This document shows positions 32,549 to 36,447 of a stretch of DNA of 36,447 nucleotides, piece by piece. The notes below the pieces were generated by a model. That model had not been told where the DNA came from. It searched no databases and saw nothing but the letters and a program-made list of their open reading frames with translations. The translations under genes and the position numbers were made by a program. The stretch comes from Sulfuriflexus sp032250955 (GTDB lineage Bacteria; Pseudomonadota; Gammaproteobacteria; AKS1): contig NZ_JAVVES010000023.1 of NCBI RefSeq assembly GCF_032250955.1, forward strand, positions 1 through 36,447, written 5' to 3'. Position 1 is the first letter of the stretch; every line of letters begins with the position of its first letter.

Positions 32549-33157
32549 TCAATCTTTCTCTGTCTGCTCCATTTCGTCGAGGATCGCGCTTAGACGTTCA
32601 AGGCGTTCGAGCGGATCATCGAGTTGCAGGAAGTACTGTTTTTGTACCAGCGAAATGGGCAGCAATTCAGCGAGGCGGGAACCGACCCAACTGGCCTGCT
32701 CATAGTGCTTCGGCAGGGTCGTATAGGGATGGCCGATTTCTTCCAGCATCTCCCTGACTACGTCTGCCAGCACCTCGAAACGTGCCGGTAGTTTAATCAC
32801 CGGTTCGTTCTCCAGCAGCGCGACCCTCGCCATGCTGAGCTGGTTCTTGCCTACTTCGCGGTCAAGGATCTGAAAGCGCTGCTGTCCCTGCACCGTGACA
32901 CCGAGCAGTCCATCCGGTAACTGCTGCCAGTAACTGATTATCGCCAGCGTGCCATATTGAAAAATCTCGGCTGCCTCGCCGGTCTCCTTGCCCTCACTGA
33001 TCAGGCAGACGCCAAAGCCGCTGTCGGTCTTGAGGCAGTTCCCCACCATATCGAGATAACGCGGTTCAAAGATGCGCAACGGCAAGGCGCCGCCCGGAAA
33101 CAGCACAGCGTGTAGCGGAAAGAGTGGAATTTCCAGTGTTTCCCGAGTCTTTGTCAT
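32549..33157 (-). CDS. LON peptidase N-terminal (substrate-binding) domain protein
   Basis: This 202-residue protein consists of a Lon N-terminal-like domain (about 8-195), starting EIPLFPLHAVLFPGGALPLR and IFEPRYLDMV. It has no ATPase or protease part. Such stand-alone LON domain proteins are common in proteobacteria; their function is unknown and they may act as adaptors. Ribosome site GGAG. It is the last gene of the mpl-ubiX operon, 24 bases after ubiX. Confidence 0.9.
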   Translation of the reverse strand: MTKTRETLEIPLFPLHAVLFPGGALPLRIFEPRYLDMVGNCLKTDSGFGVCLISEGKETGEAAEIFQYGTLAIISYWQQLPDGLLGVTVQGQQRFQILDREVGKNQLSMARVALLENEPVIKLPARFEVLADVVREMLEEIGHPYTTLPKHYEQASWVGSRLAELLPISLVQKQYFLQLDDPLERLERLSAILDEMEQTEKD

Positions 33158-33181
33158 CGGCAGCTCCGTGTCACGTCTGAC

Positions 33182-33817
33182 TCAAACGATAATACTGTCT
33201 GCAGAACCCCAGCTGGGCAAGAGGTCGTGACCGATACCCAGCTGGTCGAGAAGGCGGGCGACAATAAAGTCGACCATATCATCAATGCTCTGCGGTCGCT
33301 GGTAGAAACCCGGGTTGGCCGGCAGCATGACCACGCCCAGCCGCGCCAGCTTGAGCATATTCTCCAGATGAATCGCCGACAAGGGGGTCTCCCGCACCAC
33401 CATGATCAGGGGCAGGCCTTCCTTGATGGCGACATCGGCAGCCCGCTCAATCAGGTTGTTACTCGAGCCACAGGCCACCGCCGAGAGGGTGCCGGTGGTG
33501 CAGGGGCAGATCACCGTGGCATCGGCCGCACCACTGCCACTGGCGACCGGCGCCATCCATTGATCCTTGCCAAAGACCTGCAGCTGCCCCTCGGCTGCCC
33601 CGTATAACTCACTGAAAAAGGCCTGCATCTCGGCCGGCCGGCCGGGAACCTCGAGATCGGTCTCCATCGTCAGGACCACCTGGCCCGGTGGCGAAACCAT
33701 CAGGTAGACCTGCGCGCCGGAGGCAATCAGGCACTCGAGCAGGCGCAAGCCATATTGAGCCCCCGAGGCACCGGTCATGGCCAGGGCAATGGTCTTGTCG
33801 GTCTGTTCGATATGCAT
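33182..33817 (-). CDS. ubiX: Flavin prenyltransferase UbiX
   Basis: This 211-residue enzyme prenylates FMN to prFMN, the cofactor of UbiD decarboxylase in ubiquinone synthesis. FMN-fold marks: ALAMTGASGAQYGLRLLECL, CPCTTGTLSAVACGSSNNLI, and VVRETPLSAIHLENMLKLA near the C-terminus. Length is normal. AAGGA precedes the ATG, 3 bases after the mpl stop. The mpl-ubiX order is frequent in gammaproteobacteria. Confidence 0.95.
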   Translation of the reverse strand: MHIEQTDKTIALAMTGASGAQYGLRLLECLIASGAQVYLMVSPPGQVVLTMETDLEVPGRPAEMQAFFSELYGAAEGQLQVFGKDQWMAPVASGSGAADATVICPCTTGTLSAVACGSSNNLIERAADVAIKEGLPLIMVVRETPLSAIHLENMLKLARLGVVMLPANPGFYQRPQSIDDMVDFIVARLLDQLGIGHDLLPSWGSADSIIV

Positions 33818-33820
33818 CGG

Positions 33821-35179
33821 CTAATCCTTGTTCAGGGCGGTGAGTAATTTGTCGTGGATACCCGCAAAACCGCCATTACTCATCACGAGTATGACATCAC
33901 CGGGCCGGGCTGCCGCGCTCACGGCCGAAACCGTGGCCTCGATATCCTGCAGGTGTCGGGCCTTGCCATCCAGGCTCTCGATCAGTGCCGCCGGTGACCA
34001 CGCCAGTTCCGGCGGCGTATAGAGGAAGACCATGTCGGCGGCCTGCAGCGAAGCGGCCAGGCTGTCACGATGGACGCCCATGCGCATCGTGTTGGAACGC
34101 GGTTCGAGTACGGCCAGCAAACGCCCGCTACCATTCAGGGCGGCGCGTGCACCGGCCAGGGTGCTGGCGATCGCCGTCGGGTGATGGGCAAAATCATCAT
34201 AGACCTTCACGCCGCCGACTTCACCCCGCAACTCCATGCGTCGTTTCACGCCCCGGAAACGGGCCAGTGCCGCCAGCCCCTCGGCGGCAGGCACGCCGGC
34301 ATGGCGGGCGGCCGCCAGGGCGGCCAGGGCATTACTGACATTATGCTCACCGGTATGGTCCCATTCGAGACGACCGACGTCATGACCATCACAAATCACA
34401 TTAAAGGCGTGGCCGTCAGCCGCCACGTCGCCAACCTGCCACAGACCGCCCTCGCCGATGTGTTCAACGGCTGTCCAGCAGCCCATCGCCAGCACCTCCT
34501 CAATGGCACGATCACCGGCCGGGGCAATGATGAGGCCGTTGCCAGGCACCATACGGACAAGGTGATGGAACTGGCGCTGGATTGCCGCCAGGTCCTCAAA
34601 GATATCGGCGTGATCAAACTCGAGATTGTTCAGAACCGCCGTGCGCGGCCGGTAATGTACAAACTTGGAACGCTTGTCGAAAAAGGCCGTGTCGTACTCA
34701 TCCGCCTCGACAACGAAAAACGGCGCCTTGCCCAGGCGCGCCGAGATCCCGAAATCCTGCGCCACGCCACCAATGAGAAAGCCCGGCGCCAGGCCACAAT
34801 CCTCGAGGATATGCGCGAGCATGCTGGCCGTGGTGGTCTTGCCGTGCGTGCCTGCCACGGCCAGCACCCAGCGGTCTGGCAGCACATGCTCGGCCAGAAA
34901 CTGCGGCCCCGACGTATAGGCCAGGCCGCGATTGAGCATATATTCCACCGCTGGGTTACCGCGCGACAGGGCATTCCCGACCACCACCAGATCCGGTGCC
35001 GGCTCCAGTGGTGCCGGGTCATAACCCTCGTGCAGGATAATCCCGGCGGCCTCGAGCTGGGTGCTCATCGGCGGGTACACGCCGGCATCGGAACCCGTGA
35101 CCGTGTAACCCATTTCCCTGGCGAGCAGGGCCAGGCCACCCATAAAAGTCCCGCAAATACCGAGGATATGAATATGCAT
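33821..35179 (-). CDS. mpl: UDP-N-acetylmuramate:murein tripeptide ligase
   Basis: This 452-residue Mur-family ligase attaches recovered L-Ala-gamma-D-Glu-mDAP tripeptide to UDP-MurNAc, a recycling shortcut. The N-terminal MHIHILGICGTFMGGLALLA is the Mpl start (MurC differs), the P-loop GTHGKTTTASMLAHIL is near 114, and YDDFAHHPTAI and ARPGDVILVMSNGGF follow. The ATG overlaps the previous stop by one base (TGATG), so translation is coupled. It pairs functionally with anmK and the MpaA-like peptidase elsewhere in the window. Confidence 0.95.
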   Translation of the reverse strand: MHIHILGICGTFMGGLALLAREMGYTVTGSDAGVYPPMSTQLEAAGIILHEGYDPAPLEPAPDLVVVGNALSRGNPAVEYMLNRGLAYTSGPQFLAEHVLPDRWVLAVAGTHGKTTTASMLAHILEDCGLAPGFLIGGVAQDFGISARLGKAPFFVVEADEYDTAFFDKRSKFVHYRPRTAVLNNLEFDHADIFEDLAAIQRQFHHLVRMVPGNGLIIAPAGDRAIEEVLAMGCWTAVEHIGEGGLWQVGDVAADGHAFNVICDGHDVGRLEWDHTGEHNVSNALAALAAARHAGVPAAEGLAALARFRGVKRRMELRGEVGGVKVYDDFAHHPTAIASTLAGARAALNGSGRLLAVLEPRSNTMRMGVHRDSLAASLQAADMVFLYTPPELAWSPAALIESLDGKARHLQDIEATVSAVSAAARPGDVILVMSNGGFAGIHDKLLTALNKD

Positions 35180-35694
35180 CAGGCCGTCCCTGCAAAGATC
35201 ACGTTACTCACCTGCCAGAACAGCACGATGTAGGCAATCGCCAGGGCGAAGGCAAGGCCGAGGCGAATATCAAAGCCGTGCCGCAGGATGTGCGCAAAAA
35301 TCGTCACATTCCAGAAGACGAGTCCCCACCAGACCAGGGCCGCGACCGGAGCCGACTCGTTGACCGCGTTCGCGGCAACCAGCTGGTAGACCACCGGCAT
35401 CATCAACATGCCAAAGATGATGCCGGTGCCCTGCAGGGCCAGAAAGATTTGCGTGAACCGCCTCGGCAGGCCACGCCACTGCAAGCCGGCGTACAATAGC
35501 AAGGCCAGCAACACGACATCGATAACGACTTCCAGCAGGGCCCGGTCAAAACCGCTGAGGGGGAAACTGACCAGCGTGCCGACGAGAATGTTCAGCGCCA
35601 GCAGCACACGGAGCAGGGATGCCGAGGCCGGCAGATCCTGGGGGCCGGCGCGCAACATGCATATATCAATAAAACGAAAAATCAGGGAATGCAT
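35179..35694 (-). CDS. Membrane protein of unknown function
   Basis: This protein of up to 171 residues has four to five hydrophobic helices (about 26-45, 52-72, 82-108, 117-137 and 145-165) and no catalytic motif. An internal ATG (codon 13) is an alternative start. It is coupled to mpl by TGATG, so it probably shares its operon. Many gammaproteobacteria carry such an unnamed membrane gene beside mpl or rnd. It is divergent from rnd across 92 bases. Confidence 0.7.
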   Translation of the reverse strand: MHSLIFRFIDICMLRAGPQDLPASASLLRVLLALNILVGTLVSFPLSGFDRALLEVVIDVVLLALLLYAGLQWRGLPRRFTQIFLALQGTGIIFGMLMMPVVYQLVAANAVNESAPVAALVWWGLVFWNVTIFAHILRHGFDIRLGLAFALAIAYIVLFWQVSNVIFAGTA

Positions 35695-35786
35695 AGCGCG
35701 CAGCTTAACCGCTTGCCGCGTTCAAGGCCACTGTGCAATACAGACCTGCATGGTATGCAGCGGCCGCGACTGCTATGCTGCGCGGC

Positions 35787-36447
35787 ATGAATAACGCCAT
35801 ATATATCGATAACGAAACGCAATTACGCGAATTTTGCAGTCAACTGGCCGGTAGCCCATGGCTGGCACTGGACACCGAGTTCGTCCGCGAAAAAACCTAT
35901 TACCCAAAGCTCTGCCTGCTGCAAATCAGCAATGGTGAGCATATCGCCTGTATCGATCCCCTCGCCACAGGGGATCTTGAACCGCTGTTCGAGCTCCTCT
36001 ATAACCCGGCGATCACCAAGGTCTGGCATGCCTGTTCCCAGGACCTTGAGATCTTTGCCCACCTGCGCGGAGAGATCCCGGCACCCCTGTTCGACACGCA
36101 ACTGGCGGCGTCCCTGCTCGGGCACGGCAACCAGATCAGTTATGCGGCCCTGGTCAAGGAACTCTGCGGTGTGGAACTGGATAAATCACATAGCCGTACC
36201 GACTGGTCACGACGTCCCTTGAGCGAGGAACAACTGACCTATGCCATCGATGATGTCCGTTACCTCTGTGATGTGTATGAAAAACTACGCAAGGAACTGG
36301 ATACCAGCGGTCGCGGTGAATGGCTGGATGAAGACTTCAGCAGACTCACCCATGCACCACATTACCTGGTTGACATGCAAAGCGTCTGGCAACAGGTAAA
36401 GGGACTGGAAATCCTGGAGGGCGTCCAGGTGGCCGTCTTGCAGGCGC
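35787..36447 (+). CDS. rnd: Ribonuclease D (cut by window end)
   Basis: About 220 codons of a DEDD-type 3'-5' exoribonuclease involved in tRNA 3'-end maturation are visible. The motifs are Exo I LALDTEFVREKTYYP, Exo II WHACSQDLEIFAH and Exo III YAIDDVRYLCDVYE. The HRDC domains beyond about residue 210 begin at VWQQVKGLEILE and continue outside the window. The start ATG at 35787 is placed by the family N-terminus; a small palindrome (CTGCAT/ATGCAG) lies about 30 bases upstream. Confidence 0.93.
   Translation, partial: MNNAIYIDNETQLREFCSQLAGSPWLALDTEFVREKTYYPKLCLLQISNGEHIACIDPLATGDLEPLFELLYNPAITKVWHACSQDLEIFAHLRGEIPAPLFDTQLAASLLGHGNQISYAALVKELCGVELDKSHSRTDWSRRPLSEEQLTYAIDDVRYLCDVYEKLRKELDTSGRGEWLDEDFSRLTHAPHYLVDMQSVWQQVKGLEILEGVQVAVLQA

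Noticed and set aside
34070..35233. Long 387-codon plus-strand ORF
   Set aside because: It is antisense to mpl, whose motifs and length are certain. The peptide is Arg/His/Gln-rich and shows no family marks, as expected of a shadow frame in GC-rich DNA.
1..36447. CRISPR arrays, insertion sequences, prophage genes, tRNA genes and restriction or toxin-antitoxin systems
   Set aside because: Looked for by eye on both strands. No spaced direct repeats, transposase or integrase motifs, tRNA cloverleaf signatures or defence genes were seen.

Overview
The window is a 36.4 kb piece of gammaproteobacterial chromosome. It opens with the 5' end of a 16S rRNA gene on the minus strand and reads into the order tyrS / mepM-type peptidase / anmK / erpA / bactofilin / argC. 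I remember the same neighbourhood beside an rRNA operon in Pseudomonas and relatives. GC-rich codon use, HemJ, an ectoine-degradation cluster and Mpl/AnmK-type murein recycling genes fit a free-living, salt-exposed gammaproteobacterium, perhaps near Chromatiales or Ectothiorhodospirales. The exact taxon is a guess.

Layout. 1-491: 16S start, boxA leader and tandem rRNA promoters P2 and P1, all minus. 716-4615: tyrS (minus) divergent from an M23 endopeptidase and anmK. 4890-7055 (minus): citrate synthase, ErpA and bactofilin. 7270-9427 (plus): a TPR protein and an L,D-transpeptidase that share the same type of C-terminal domain. 9409-12077 (minus): argC, a DUF6776-like coiled-coil protein and an M14 murein peptidase, preceded by a probable small RNA or attenuator at 12178-12312. 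12430-15861 (plus): CLC transporter, DUF4126 protein, TlpA-like thioredoxin, HemJ and YggX, followed by a DUF4870 gene remnant. 16084-22567 (minus): an ATP-grasp protein and the ectoine-degradation set doeC, doeA, doeD and an M20 deacetylase (doeB2 type). 22929-26099 (minus): second A-type Fe-S carrier, outer-membrane porin, DUF5063 protein, membrane-anchored peroxiredoxin and rubredoxin. 26217-29134 (plus): thiD, thiE, a dispersed repeat and hemL. 29148-31453 (minus): an M91-like secreted zincin with an overlapping 30-codon ORF, and an NnrS-family protein. 31652-32545 (plus): LysR regulator with two operator-like palindromes. 32549-35694 (minus): membrane protein, mpl, ubiX and a Lon-substrate-binding-domain protein as one operon. 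35787 to the end (plus): ribonuclease D, cut by the window.

How the genes fit together. Seven or so genes concern the cell wall (M23 endopeptidase, AnmK, bactofilin, L,D-transpeptidase, its TPR partner, MpaA-like peptidase, Mpl) and would cover cutting, crosslinking and recycling of peptidoglycan. The doe set would convert ectoine through N-alpha-acetyl-diaminobutyrate, diaminobutyrate and aspartate semialdehyde to aspartate. ErpA, the second A-type carrier, YggX, rubredoxin, HemJ and HemL form a loose iron/haem theme.

Most of the window is ordinary core genome. The parts worth a second look are the argC-upstream RNA, the metalloprotease and small-ORF pair, the ATP-grasp gene at the end of the ectoine cluster, and the paired LysR operators. 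No CRISPR array, insertion sequence, prophage or tRNA gene was seen.
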